In this document: positions 1-10,343 of the stretch, piece by piece | Layout of the letters: each line of letters opens with the position of its first letter | Numbering within the stretch: the stretch's first letter is position 1 | Source of the DNA: Symbiodinium natans | Lineage: Eukaryota; Sar; Dinophyceae; Suessiales; Symbiodiniaceae | Reading direction: 5' to 3' | Assembly (NCBI GenBank): GCA_905221605.1 | Contig: CAJNDS010000956.1 | Coordinates: forward strand, 1 to 48,266 | DNA: 48,266 nt | Made by a program: the position numbers and the translations under genes | Notes under the pieces: generated by a model | What the model was told of the DNA's origin: nothing | Database searches by the model: none | The model's input: the letters and a program-made list of their open reading frames with translations, nothing else

Positions 1-540
1 TTGGTTGCAAATGCGGGGGGCTGCGCCCCCCCCCAACCCCCCCCTAAACCCCCCCGCTTCTGGGCTGCACCCCCCCCAACCCCCCCGCTTCGTTTAAGCC
101 GTGCAGGGCGTGCTTCAAAGCGTAAGCATCTCGCTGAAACCCATCATGTGAATTGTGTTCGCACCCCCCGCCTCTTTTGAGCCGTGCAAAGCATGCTTCA
201 AAGCCGAAGCATCTTGCTGAAACCAATCATGTGAGCAGTGGTTGCAAATGGGGGGGGGGCTGCGCCCCCCCAACCCCCCCGCTTCTTTTAAGCCGTGCAA
301 AGCGTGATTCCAAGCCTAAGCATCCTGCCCCCCCCCAACCCCCCCCCGCTTTTTTTAACTGTGCAAAGTATGCTTCAAAGCCTATGAATCTTGTTGAAAC
401 TCATCGTCTGAGCATTGGTTGCAAATGGGGGGCGGGCGGGGGTCAACCCCCCAACCCCCCCCCCCTAAGCAACCTGCTGAAACCCATCATGTGAGCATTG
501 TGTTTGCAAATGGGGGCTGCGCCCCCCCCCAACGCCCCCG
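1..540. repeat. Degenerate GC-rich minisatellite
   Basis: Short units recur four to five times: a run of the type GCAAATGGGGG-CTGCG-CCCCCC, then a stretch resembling AAGCCGTGCAAAGCGTG and one resembling CTGAAACCCATCATGTGAGC. The G and C homopolymer runs flanking CTGCG can pair with one another. No convincing coding sequence is present; the small open frames only read through the repeat. Confidence 0.7.
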
Positions 541-1180
541 AGGAGGACCCCATCCCGGAGCCGAGGAGGACCCCTTCAAGACGGACGATGCTTCTTTACT
601 CCGAAACCTGAATCGCAACCTGCAATCACAACTTCATACCGGCAAGACGAGAAGCCCGAGCATAAGAAACTGCCTAGTCCGAGTCGGTGTCTGATGGTGT
701 CGGACTCGGACCCATCCGAAGAAGTGGAGCTGCTGGTAGAGCTGGACGACGATGAGGACTGAAAGGGTTGGCGGCTGGAAGGTTTGGAGTCTAGGCTGGG
801 CTTAGGAATCAGGCGCAGGCTGCGCTTGCCCGCGTCAAGTGGAGATCGTTTCACGCTAGAAAATGTGGCTCTGCCGTTTTTTATCGGAACCAGACATGAC
901 AAGCAGCAGGCCTTTAAGTCCCGACGATGGACCAACTGACGCACCCTGCACAAGACCTCCTGGCGACAGCGGTCGCCGGAATTTTCTGGCAGTGTGCTTC
1001 AGTTCTGATGCATTGTGCACCTCACATGTTCAAACGTGGCATGAGAGCGACGGATGCTTTGTCGGCGGGCCGTATTGCGGGCTTCTCCGCCAACGCAGGC
1101 AAAGACATAGAGAAACAACCCTCACGTGTTACCTGGAGGGTTTACAGTTTAGGGTTTCGGATGTAGGGTTGAGAAGGTGA
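541..1180. other. Non-repetitive stretch with no assignable gene
   Basis: A plus-strand frame is open through about 580-761 and ends in an acidic tail (about SDSDPSEEVELLVELDDDED), similar in character to the acidic tails of the recombinases further right. It could be a relic of a gene end, but no domain can be recognised. Nothing else is supportable. Confidence 0.3.
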
Positions 1181-1650
1181 AGCTTTATCGCCTGAACATC
1201 CTAAGCCCTATGCGCCTACAGCCTAGAGTAGAGGAAGCAAAAAGAAAAAGAACCGGGCACCCGGCCGGGCAGCGGGGGCGGGTTGGGGGGAGACCCCACA
1301 CACAGCGTACGCGACACAAGCAAGAAGGCACCAACAACGAACCGGGTCCGGCCAGGAGAGGTGGGTGGGTTGGGGGGAGGCCCCACACCGGGTTGTTTTT
1401 CTTGTTGTCCTTTGTTTGTTTCTTTCTAGGCTTCATTATTTCGTTCTTTCTTTCTCGCTTGCTTTTTTTAGCTCTTTCTTTCTTGCGTTATTTCTTTCGT
1501 TCTTTACCACGGGGCGGGCCGTGGGGGCCGTGGGGGCCGGGCCGTGGGGCCGGGCCGGGGCCGGACTGTGGGGCGTGGGGGGCCGACGGGGCCGGGCTGC
1601 GGCCCCGGGCTGCAAGGGTCGCGAGCCGCAGGAGGCGCGGGGCGAGAGAG

Positions 1651-1654
<4 letters not shown>
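1181..1654. repeat. Low-complexity G-rich, pyrimidine-rich and GC-rich blocks
   Basis: Two G-rich patches (about 1270-1295 and 1360-1385) contain several G runs. They are followed by a T/C-rich tract at about 1390-1510 with repeated TTTCTTTC words, then a block made almost only of G and C (about 1510-1640). Open frames here are compositional. Confidence 0.6.

Positions 1655-1715
<61 letters not shown>
1655..1715. repeat. (AG)n microsatellite
   Basis: About 30 uninterrupted AG units. It abuts the left edge of a duplicated segment that restarts next to a second (AG)n tract at 3423-3478, so the microsatellite probably marks the breakpoint of that duplication. Confidence 0.95.
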
Positions 1716-1717
<2 letters not shown>

Positions 1718-2340
1718 CCTCCGGTTCCCTCCAGTTCGACCCGCGCAAGTCTCAGCCTCCGCAGTCACGCCGCTGACAAGCACCGTCTCTTAATTCAAGT
1801 CGCGGGACTCCCACCCTACCACGCTTGCAGCCCACCGTGAAACAGCGCACACGCTCAAGCCTTCTTTTGTTCAGCGGGATGCGCAGGAAATACGATCCAC
1901 AGCTAGCCTTACGCCAACTGTGCTACGTCGACCGAAAACTTCCTTCCTGGAGGTGAGTGGGGCGGTGGCGGGAAGTCGAATGCGACCTAGCCTAGCACTC
2001 GAAATCTACCAGAAGCTGCATGCACCTGCTTCGCAGTGCAATGGCTACGCGAGCCACAAGCTACAACCAACGACGCGAAAGAAGAACAAAGAGACGCTTC
2101 ATGCGCTAACCCGCTACGCTGGCACAGTTATGCAAGCAGAGCAAGCGGACACCGCAACATCCAGCAATGAAAATGAGGAGCTGAGTGAATCTGTCCTGAG
2201 GTCTGCCTCTGTTCCACAGCTACACATCAACGCAAGAAAAACACTCGCCAGTGAACAACACCACATGCATAGATCGGTTGGCTAAGCTCAAAACAAAAAA
2301 CCAAGCAGGCAAGTCGTGACCAACCACAAGCAAGCCGAAA
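1716..2340. repeat. Duplicated segment holding lectin-gene 5' fragments (copy 1)
   Basis: Nearly identical to 3479-4051 and, for its middle part, related to about 10766-11130. It contains a short piece matching the lectin coding region (about 1748-1784). A second piece at about 2130-2300 matches the first codons and upstream region of the lectin gene as seen at 8050-8230. The body of the lectin gene is missing, so this is debris of an array unit and not a gene. Confidence 0.7.
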
Positions 2341-2416
2341 GTGACAAGGCAAAACGCTCACCACAACACGCTGCAACCATGGTTGCCCCAGAGGTACAGA
2401 GTAGCCTGCAAGCCTT

Positions 2417-3190
2417 TCACAGATTTGTTGGTGGTCCGATGGGGTTGCCGTGCCCAGCGCAAGTCAGCAGCAGTGACTCCTGCGGCGCACAGAACACGTC
2501 GTCTCCTGCTGACATGGAGCACTCCAGCACGGTCGTCTCGGCGCCACCGCAAGTCAACTCCGACACCTGTGGCGGCACTGCCCCACACGTCTCCTTGGAC
2601 GCGCAACCGGCAAAGCCTGCAGATCCAGAGTACCCCATCTGCTTGCAAGCCACAGAGGCAGAGCCACTGGTGAAGCCAAGCTTGCACACAGGCGCCCACA
2701 CTTGCGAGGCGGCCCGGAACATCTCCAGCCGACCAGCCTCGCCGGGCAGGGCCGGAGCACCGGCACCGCCAACCAGGCGCAGCTCGCCGTCTGAAAACGC
2801 CTTCAAGGAGGTCATGCCACAGAAAACAATGGCATCGCTGCTGTGGCTCAGGCACGAGTCATCTACTTCTTCTGAGCTGCACTCATCGACACTGAGCTCT
2901 GCTCCCGAACATTTCAAGTTCTTCATGGCAACGGGAGACCCCGCTGCGCCACACCAACTCAAACCTCCATATTTGGCACATGGCGACGCGCTCAAGACGC
3001 CAAAATCATAGCCGATCTGTTTGCACGCCACGTTGGCTGCCTCGGCATTCATCTCGCACACGGACCCGTACGATCCAGAGCTCGTCTGCACTTCCAGAAG
3101 TCCAGAGTTCGCACGACGACCCGCCGCCATGACACGGACGTTGGCGCGCTCCGCCCTGCTCAAGACCTCTTGCAAACAAGATTGCCACAA
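2417..3190 (-). CDS. SRCR-domain protein, array copy 1
   Basis: The 257-codon frame encodes two scavenger receptor cysteine-rich (SRCR) domains, roughly residues 30-130 and 140-250. SRCR signatures are visible: GSVCEMNAEAANVACKQIGY in the first, and WAPVCKLGF followed by ACKQMGY in the second, with paired cysteines near each domain end. SRCR domains are extracellular ligand-binding modules. The frame is open upstream of residue 20, where other copies have a stop (CAA here, TAA in copies 4-6), so the true 5' boundary is probably a splice junction. The companion lectin ORF is absent: homology stops near 3390 at an (AG)n tract. The coding status of this copy is therefore uncertain. Confidence 0.65.
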   Translation of the reverse strand: MWQSCLQEVLSRAERANVRVMAAGRRANSGLLEVQTSSGSYGSVCEMNAEAANVACKQIGYDFGVLSASPCAKYGGLSWCGAAGSPVAMKNLKCSGAELSVDECSSEEVDDSCLSHSSDAIVFCGMTSLKAFSDGELRLVGGAGAPALPGEAGRLEMFRAASQVWAPVCKLGFTSGSASVACKQMGYSGSAGFAGCASKETCGAVPPQVSELTCGGAETTVLECSMSAGDDVFCAPQESLLLTCAGHGNPIGPPTNL

Positions 3191-3418
3191 CCGTCACAAC
3201 CTAGAACAGGCTGCTTTGTGGCTGCACCAGCTGGGCAGCAAGGAGACACCCCACGGCAGAAGCACGAAGAAGTGACATCACAGCAAGCAGCAGAAAGCGT
3301 GGGATATGTTGGAGTCTGTGACTTTTGAGATCTTTGTCTTTGGCCACACAAATCTCAAACAAGAGCCCACAAACACTCGTGAATCCGCCTATTATGGAGA
3401 AAGAGAGAAACAGAGAAA

Positions 3419-3422
<4 letters not shown>

Positions 3423-3478
<56 letters not shown>
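3423..3478. repeat. (AG)n microsatellite
   Basis: About 28 AG units between the truncated upstream end of SRCR copy 1 and the second copy of the duplicated segment. Confidence 0.95.
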
Positions 3479-3480
<2 letters not shown>

Positions 3481-4051
3481 CCTCCGGTTCCCTCCAGTTC
3501 GACCCGCGCAAGTCTCAGCCTCCGCAGTCACGCCGCTGACAAGCACCGTCTCTTAATTCAAGTCGCGGGACTCCCACCCTACCACGCTTGCAGCCCACCG
3601 TGAAACAGCGCACACGCTCAAGCCTTCTTTTGTTCAGCGGGATGCGCAGGAAATACGATCCACAGCTAGCCTTACGCCAACTGTGCTACGTCGACCGAAA
3701 ACTTCCTTCCTGGAGGTGTGTGGGGCGGTGGCGGGATTTCGAATGCGACCTAGCCTAGCACTCGAAATCTACCAGAAGCTGCATGCACCTGCTTCGCAGT
3801 GCAATGGCTACGCGAGCCACAAGCTACAACCAACGACGCGAAAGAAGAACAACGAGACGCTTCATGCGCTAACCCGCTACGCTGGCACAGTTATGCAAGC
3901 AGAGCAAGCGGACACCGCAACATCCAGCAATGAGGAGCTGAATGAATCTGTCCTCAGGTCTGCCTCTGTGTTCCACAGCTACACATCAACGCAAGAAAAA
4001 CACTCGCCAGTGAACAACACCACATGCATAGATCGGTTGGCTAAGCTCAAA
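3479..4051. repeat. Duplicated segment holding lectin-gene 5' fragments (copy 2)
   Basis: Second copy of 1716-2290 with few differences by eye. Its right end breaks off at 4051 within the array's GCTAAGCTCAAAACAAAAAACC sequence block, where a 1.65-kb insertion begins; the block resumes at 5705. Confidence 0.7.
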
Positions 4052-4102
4052 CCCTCAACTGATCATGTAGACGCAGGAGTTTTGGCTGCACAGACGCAAG
4101 CT

Positions 4103-4594
<492 letters not shown>

Positions 4595-5523
4595 CCCTAG
4601 ACGCGCGCATCTGTTTTGGACCGATCGCACAACAGTGTGGGAGAGCCTTGCCCCATGGCAAAGGCCCTCCACACACAACACTGCCCGTCACGAGAAACCT
4701 AACTCAGCCACGTGGGGCCGTGAGCCCTTTCTCTTGGGCGGGAGGGTGGGACAATTCGAGATCTTCCCTGTACTGAGACAAACCATCAAGCCCACCCTGC
4801 CCGCCGGGACACTTTTACCTGTTTTGCAGAAAGGTGGACGAACGTCTAGATCACACAATCACTCTAGACAAACCAGTGCGACAACCCAGGGAGGCGCACG
4901 CGTCCCCCTCGACAACCGGACACACTGGCCAGGTCAAGTCGCACTAGAACCCCCCCTGCCCTATTTTCGAGGGTTGTGGAGGGTGGGAAAGTCGAAAATG
5001 GGCTGCGGTCGCACTACAGTACGACACCACACTAGCCCAACCACAACTTGGAACAAATCTCACAAAGCAACCCTACACTTTTGCCCCCACGACACACTGG
5101 CCCTGAGAGCACGGTTGCTGCAGCATGACACTCAGCGTCAACGCAGGACCACGCAACACTCAACTAGACGCGTCGTCAGCACGCTCCGATCTCACTTGGA
5201 TGCACGCACGCGTGCACCTCGCGTCGGCAGCTGCTTGAAGCCGACTTCAGCAGCACACAGGCAAACAGATTGAAAGCTCGACAGCTGAACACTCAAGTGC
5301 GCAACGCAACATGCTCAAGCGTGTAACACGCGCACGGGTGGCCGAGTGTTCGGAGCATGCGCTAGGGGGTTTCGGGCGGCTAGCGCAAGCAACCCGGGCC
5401 GCCCTGGCCCAAGAGCAACGAGCCCCCTGGCCCAAGAGCAACGACACCCTCCGGGAAAAGCAACGCCGATGGGCGCACACCAAGTTGAACCGTTCACGGC
5501 GCAGAAGGCCCATGTCTCCCCTC

Positions 5524-5539
5524 GGGGCGGGCGGGCGGG
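5524..5539 (+). other. G-quadruplex-type run
   Basis: GGGGCGGGCGGGCGGG: four G runs with one-base loops, about 127 bp before the terminal stem-loop of the enclosing insertion. Confidence 0.7.
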
Positions 5540-5665
5540 CAAATTCAGGTGCTTCACCTGAAACAAGCGGGTGTGCCTGAAGCACTAGCTCACAAGACCT
5601 GGAATGCTGGCACTGGCAAGCAACAGAGACGCAAGTCAGACATGATCAACGAGGGTTACGCGTGT

Positions 5666-5704
5666 GCCTTGGCCTAGCCCACCAAACCCCAAGGCAAACA
5701 CCAC
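5666..5704 (+). other. Terminal stem-loop plus 9-nt tail
   Basis: Stem GCCTTGG/CCAAGGC around a 16-nt loop containing TAGCCCACC, then AAACACCAC and the insertion end. The same architecture ends the insertions at 8680 and 39740. Confidence 0.7.
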
Positions 5705-5830
5705 AAACAAAAAACCAAGCAGGCAAGTCGTGACCAACCACAAGCAAGCCGAAAGTGACAAGGCAAAACGCTCACCACAACACGCTGCAACCATGGTTGC
5801 CCCAGAGGTACAGAGTAGCCTGCAAGCCTT

Positions 5831-6475
5831 TCACAGATTTGTTGGTGGTCCGATGGGGTTGCCGTGCCCAGCGCAAGTCAGCAGCAGTGACTCCTGCGGC
5901 GCACAGAATACGTCGTCTCCTGCTGACATGGAGCACTCCAGCACGGTCGTCTCGGCGCCACCGCAAGTCAACTCCGACACCTGTGGCGGCACTGCCCCAC
6001 ACGTCTCCTTGGACGTGCAACCGGCAAAGCCTGCAGATCCAGAGTACCCCATCTGCTTGCAAGCCACAGAGGCAGAGCCACTGGTGAAGCCAAGCTTGCA
6101 CACGGGCGCCCACACTTGCGAGGCGGCCCGGAACATCTCCAGCCGACCAGCCTCGCCCGGCAGGGCCGGAGCACCGGCACCGCCAACCAGGCGCAGCTCG
6201 CCGTCTGAAAACGCCTTCAAGGAGGTCATGCCACAGAAAACAATGGCATCGCTGCTGTGGCTCAGGCACGAGTCATCTACTTCTTCTGAGCTGCACTCAT
6301 CTCTGCTCCCGAACATTTCAAGTTCTTCACGGCAACGGGAGACCCCGCTGCACCACACCAACTCAAACCTCCATACTTGGCAGAGTTCGCACGACGACCC
6401 GCCGCCATGATACGGACATTGGCGCGCTCCGCCCTGCTCAAGACCTCTTGCAAACAAGATTGCCACAACCGTCAC
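5831..6475 (-). pseudogene. SRCR-domain protein, array copy 2, disrupted
   Basis: The second SRCR domain is intact (about residues 90-205). The first is broken by a deletion of roughly 165 bp near 6385, which joins the upstream sequence directly to the GCAGAGTTCGC block. A 10-bp deletion near 6300 also shifts the frame within the Cys-rich end. Array copy 3 carries the same lesions, so they predate duplication of this unit. Confidence 0.7.
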
Positions 6476-6878
6476 AACCTAGAACAGGCTGCTTTGCGGC
6501 TGCACCAGCTGGGCAGCAAGGAGACACCCCACGGCAGAAGCACGAAGAAGTGACATCACAGCAAGCAGCAGAAAGCGTGGGATATGTTGGAGTCTGTGAC
6601 TTTTGAGATCTTTGTCTTTGGCCACACAAATCTCAAACAAGAGCCCACAAACACTGTGACACAGTAACTTCATGTAGCTTCATTGCACCTGCACACACTA
6701 TTGTCTTCTTGTAGACTGCACACGCGCGTGTGAGCGTTCGCTTCATGCACTTGCTGAGCGGCTGCACGTGCACGCGTACAGCGCCGAGAGACAGCACAGA
6801 TCTCTTGGGAACACGGAACATCACCAAGCCGAACGCTACGGCTTTGCAAGGCCCAGACTTTAACTCTCTTCTACAATT
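6476..6878 (-). other. Spacer between lectin and SRCR ORFs
   Basis: Conserved in every full unit (for example 12746-13182 and 15994-16430). On the minus strand it contains a short frame with signal-peptide character, MSLLRASAVGCLLAAQL, ending in TAG just before the SRCR region. This could be a first exon of the SRCR gene joined by splicing. No splice site can be proved here. Confidence 0.4.
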
Positions 6879-8087
6879 CTACACCAGCAAACCACGCGCT
6901 GCGATCACAGTCGCCCTTGCTTCTTGCAGCAGGGCAGTTTCCTGGGTCACATCAAGTACTAGATCCAAGCCGGAGCGCCTGGCCTGCCGAGTTTGCCGAG
7001 TTTTGGCCATGGTACCATTGGCCTGGAGCAAGACAGACCCTGCTGGCTTGCAGGAGCTCATGGCAGGCAATGCTCCAGCAAGCTCCACCACAACGGCCGA
7101 CAAGGCCGCGTCTGCAGACTCCAGCGCAGGCAACTCGGCCGCCAACGTCGCAGAAGCCTTCGGGTCGAAAGCATTCACCGCTACTGCAAAGAACTTGTCC
7201 CTGGCATCCGGGCTTTTCGCTGCTGCTGCACACGGCGCCAGCACGGGCTGCAGCAAGCGCGTCAGGACTTTGATGGAGCGGACGCCGAAAAGCTTGTGGC
7301 CGCCCAGGACGCCCAGCGTTGGGTGAGCAGTCTGCAAGACAAGCTTGACTGCTGACGTGGGTTTGGCCGCATCCAGTGGGATCTTCACATGTTTCAGAAC
7401 ATTTGCGTCCGTAGCAAACACCTGTAGCCACTCCCCCGGCCTTGCTCCTGCCACGTGCACTGCAAAACCGGAAGGGACAAACTCGAAGTCGATATCCAGC
7501 ACAGATCCACGCAGGGGCTCTCCAAAGTTCAAGAGCAAGGTGACGTCACCCGCCTCGCCCATCTTCGAGACCCAGTATGTGGACGCCACGCCGTCAATGG
7601 CAAGGGCCGCCCCGTGACGTGGATCCAACGTCGAGCTTGCCGAGGCTGACGCTGCTGCTGCTGCTGCGTTCACCACTGAGTTGGACCCTCCAAGATGGCT
7701 CACACACATGTTGCTTTGCGCCATTTTGATCTGGCCATTGGCTTGCAGCTCCCACTTCGGCACGCCGCCAGCCGCATGACACTGCACCAGCTCCATTGGC
7801 GCGTCTGCATTTGTCTGGCCACGTGCGCTGAGACACTTTTTGGAGGCCGTGTGGACAAGGCTTCCGTCTGTCGCCAAGCTCCAGATCTCCTTCCCGCTCA
7901 AGCTGGTCACGGCGCTCTCGCACGAGTCGAGCCACACACTCGCCCCAGCACCCACCAAGCAAGTCTCATCCTCCGCAGTCACGCCGCTGACAAGCAAGAA
8001 ATTGGCAGGAGTGGCAGCAGCAGCTGTGGCAGCTGCACTGCTTCCAGATGCAAGCAGCACAAGCAAAGCAAGCGGACACCGCAACAT
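6879..8087 (-). CDS. Secreted ricin-like/discoidin-like lectin, array copy 2
   Basis: 402-residue protein. An N-terminal signal peptide of about 22 residues (MLRCPLALLVLLASG) runs into an Ala-rich linker. Residues about 40-135 look like part of a ricin-type beta-trefoil (ETCLVG, SLATDGSL, KKCLS, GQIKMAQSNMCV). Residues about 148-277 look like an F5/8C (discoidin) domain (ALAIDGVASTYWVS at its start, FGVRSIKVLT at its end). The last 120 residues are Ala-rich and probably helical. Both domain types bind carbohydrate in known families. Signal-peptide placement fixes the start; the frame stays open upstream to 8195, but that part is not conserved. The SRCR ORF follows 400 bp downstream on the same strand. 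Confidence 0.7.
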   Translation of the reverse strand: MLRCPLALLVLLASGSSAAATAAAATPANFLLVSGVTAEDETCLVGAGASVWLDSCESAVTSLSGKEIWSLATDGSLVHTASKKCLSARGQTNADAPMELVQCHAAGGVPKWELQANGQIKMAQSNMCVSHLGGSNSVVNAAAAAASASASSTLDPRHGAALAIDGVASTYWVSKMGEAGDVTLLLNFGEPLRGSVLDIDFEFVPSGFAVHVAGARPGEWLQVFATDANVLKHVKIPLDAAKPTSAVKLVLQTAHPTLGVLGGHKLFGVRSIKVLTRLLQPVLAPCAAAAKSPDARDKFFAVAVNAFDPKASATLAAELPALESADAALSAVVVELAGALPAMSSCKPAGSVLLQANGTMAKTRQTRQARRSGLDLVLDVTQETALLQEARATVIAARGLLV

Positions 8088-8485
8088 CCAGGAATGAAAA
8101 TGAGGAGCTGAATGAATCTGTCCTGAGGTCTGCCTCTGTGTTCCACAGCTACACATCAACGCAAGAAAAACACTCGCCAGTGAACAACACCACATGCATA
8201 GATCGGTTGGCTAAGCTCAAAACAAAAAACCAAGCAGGCAAGTCGTGACCAACCACAAGCAAGCCGAAAGTGACAAACCCTCAACCACCTACACACGCTA
8301 GGCATGGGCGGACTATTTTGGCTGCAGAAATTTCAGTGTCTGGTGAGGGGCACCTGCCCCTCCCAGGGTCAGCACAGTCTCTGCCCTTTTGCCCCTCCGG
8401 CCACATGGGGCCAAATAGCACGGTTGCACGCGGCGTACATTCAATCTGGCCATCTGGCCAGAAGAAATATAGCCTTCTGCTCATA

Positions 8486-8501
8486 GGGGCGGGTGGGCGG
8501 G
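8486..8501 (+). other. G-quadruplex-type run
   Basis: GGGGCGGGTGGGCGGG inside the 404-bp insertion, about 140 bp before its terminal stem-loop. Confidence 0.7.
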
Positions 8502-8639
8502 CCTGAAATCACAGCAAATGACTCAGGCACCAGCAGGCCTGCTGCACCAAGCTTGCAGAACTGGAGCAAACACTACAAGCGCAAGGATGCAGGATGCGCA
8601 GATAGCCACGCATGTGAGGCGCTTAAGGGTTTGCCGTGT

Positions 8640-8680
8640 GCGTCGGCCATTAGCCCCGCCTACCCCGACGCAAACGCCCC
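8640..8680 (+). other. Terminal stem-loop plus 9-nt tail
   Basis: Stem GCGTCGG/CCGACGC; the loop begins CCATTAGCCC. Two stem pairs differ from the copy at 39701-39731, with matching changes on the other strand, so pairing is preserved. Confidence 0.75.
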
Positions 8681-8691
8681 AGGCAAAACGC

Positions 8692-9351
8692 TCACCACAA
8701 CACGCTGCAACCATGGTTGTCCCAGAGGTACAGAGTAGCCTGCAAGCCTTTCACAGATTTGTCGGCGATCCGATGGGGTTGCCGTGCCCAGCGCAAGTCA
8801 GCAGCATGGAGCACTCCAGCGGTCGTCTCGGCGCCACCGCAAGTCAACTCCGACACCTGTGGCGGCACTGCCCCACACGTCTCCTTGGACGTGCAACCGG
8901 CAAAGCCTGCAGATCCAGAGTACCCCATCTGCTTGCAAGCCACAGAGGCAGAGCCACTGGTGAAGCCAAGCTTGCACAGGGGCGCCCACACTTGCGAGGC
9001 AGCCCGGAACATCTCCAGCCGACCAGCCTCGCCGGGCAGGGCCGGAGCACCGGCACCGCCAACCAGGCGCAGCTCGCCGTCTGAAAACGCCTTCAAGGAG
9101 GTCATGCCACAGAAAACAATGGCATCGCTGCTGTGGCTCAGGCACGAGTCATCTACTTCTTCTGAGCTGCACTCATCTCTGCTCCCGAACATTTCAAGTT
9201 CTTCACGGCAACGGGAGACCCCGCTGCACCACACCAACTCAAACCTCCATACTTGGCAGAGTTCGCACGACGACCCGCCGCCATGATACGGACATTGGCG
9301 CGCTCCGCCCTGCTCAAGACCTCTTGCAAACAAGATTGCCACAACCGTCAC
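8692..9351 (-). pseudogene. SRCR-domain protein, array copy 3, disrupted
   Basis: Shares the first-domain deletions of copy 2. It also lacks about 46 bp near 8808, within the second SRCR domain, which shifts the frame so that the C-terminus is non-homologous. The unit also carries the 404-bp insertion just downstream of the ORF. Confidence 0.75.
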
Positions 9352-9754
9352 AACCTAGAACAGGCTGCTTTGCGGCTGCACCAGCTGGGCAGCAAGGAGA
9401 CACCCCACGGCAGAAGCACGAAGAAGTGACATCACAGCAAGCAGCAGAAAGCGTGGGATATGTTGGAGTCTGTGACTTTTGAGATCTTTGTCTTTGGCCA
9501 CACAAATCTCAAACAAGAGCCCACAAACACTGTGACACAGTAACTTCATGTAGCTTCATTGCACCTGCACACACTATTGTCTTCTTGTAGACTGCACACG
9601 CGCGTGTGAGCGTTCGCTTCATGCACTTGCTGAGCGGCTGCACGTGCACGCGTACAGCGCCGAGAGACAGCACAGATCTCTTGGGAACACGGAACATCAC
9701 CAAGCCGAACGCTACGGCTTTGCAAGGCCCAGACTTTAACTCTCTTCTACAATT

Positions 9755-10343
9755 CTACACCAGCAAACCACGCGCTGCGATCACAGTCGCCCTTGCTTCT
9801 TGCAGCAGGGCAGTTTCCTGGGTCACATCAAGTACTAGATCCAAGCCGGAGCGCCTGGCCTGCCGAGTTTGCCGAGTTTTGGCCATGGTACCATTGGCCT
9901 GGAGCAAGAACCCTGCTGGCTTGCAGGAGCTCATGGCAGGCAATGCTCCAGCAAGCTCCACCACGACGGCCGACAAGGCCGCGTCTGCAGACTCCAGCGC
10001 AGGCAACTCGGCCGCCAACGTCGCAGAAGCCTTCGGGTCGAAAGCATTCACCGCTACTGCAAAGAACTTGTCCCTGGCATCCGGGCTTTTCGCTGCTGCT
10101 GCACACGGCGCCAGCACGGGCTGCAGCAAGCGCGTCAGGACTTTGATGGAGCGGACGCCGAAAAGCTTGTGGCCGCCCAGGACGCCCAGCGTTGGGTGAG
10201 CAGTCTGCATGACAAGCTTGACTGCTGACGTGGGTTTGGCCGCATCCAGTGGGATCTTCACATGTTTCAGAACATTTGCGTCCGTAGCAAACACCTGTAG
10301 CCACTCCCCCGGCCTTGCTCCTGCCACGTGCACTGCAAAACCG
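9755..10343 (-). pseudogene. Lectin, array copy 3, 5'-truncated
   Basis: Matches lectin copy 2 from the middle of the discoidin domain (GFAVHVAGARPGEW) to the C-terminus. Homology stops abruptly at 10343. Signal peptide, ricin-like domain and the start of the discoidin domain are absent. Confidence 0.8.

Larger units (their letters stand above)
8277..8680. mobile_element. Stem-loop-terminated insertion, 404 bp (member 1)
   Basis: Interrupts the array sequence GTGACA-AGGCAAAACG seen uninterrupted at 2341. Its left end, AAACCCTCAAC followed by TTTTGGCTGCA, matches the insertion at 4052. Its right end is stem GCGTCGG (8640-8646) with CCGACGC (8665-8671) plus the 9-nt tail AAACGCCCC. A G-run lies at 8486-8501. 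No ORF of note. Its size fits a solo B2-spacer-A remnant of a YR element (about 335-527 bp predicted from the complete ones here). Confidence 0.7.

Noticed and set aside
1148-1175. TTTAGGG-like telomere sequence
   Set aside because: Only one exact unit and one degenerate unit; not an array.
1436-1793. Arg-Glu-rich and Ser-Leu-rich frames
   Set aside because: Products of the AG microsatellite and GC-rich block; no conserved domain.
4635-5273. 212-codon plus-strand frame
   Set aside because: No recognisable motif, low-complexity composition, and inside a mobile insertion.
6730-7326. Plus-strand frames opposite the lectin gene, repeated in every unit
   Set aside because: They are antisense shadows of the lectin coding sequence, conserved only because the array is recent; they have no domain or signal.
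8305-8325. TATTTTGGCT resembling the end of the dinoflagellate spliced leader
   Set aside because: Only about 10 bases match and the flanking bases differ; not enough to call a retroposed leader.
8277-8680. Helitron interpretation of the stem-loop-ended insertions
   Set aside because: Helitrons end in CTRR shortly after the hairpin and insert between A and T; these end in CCCC, GACC and CCAC and do not follow that rule.
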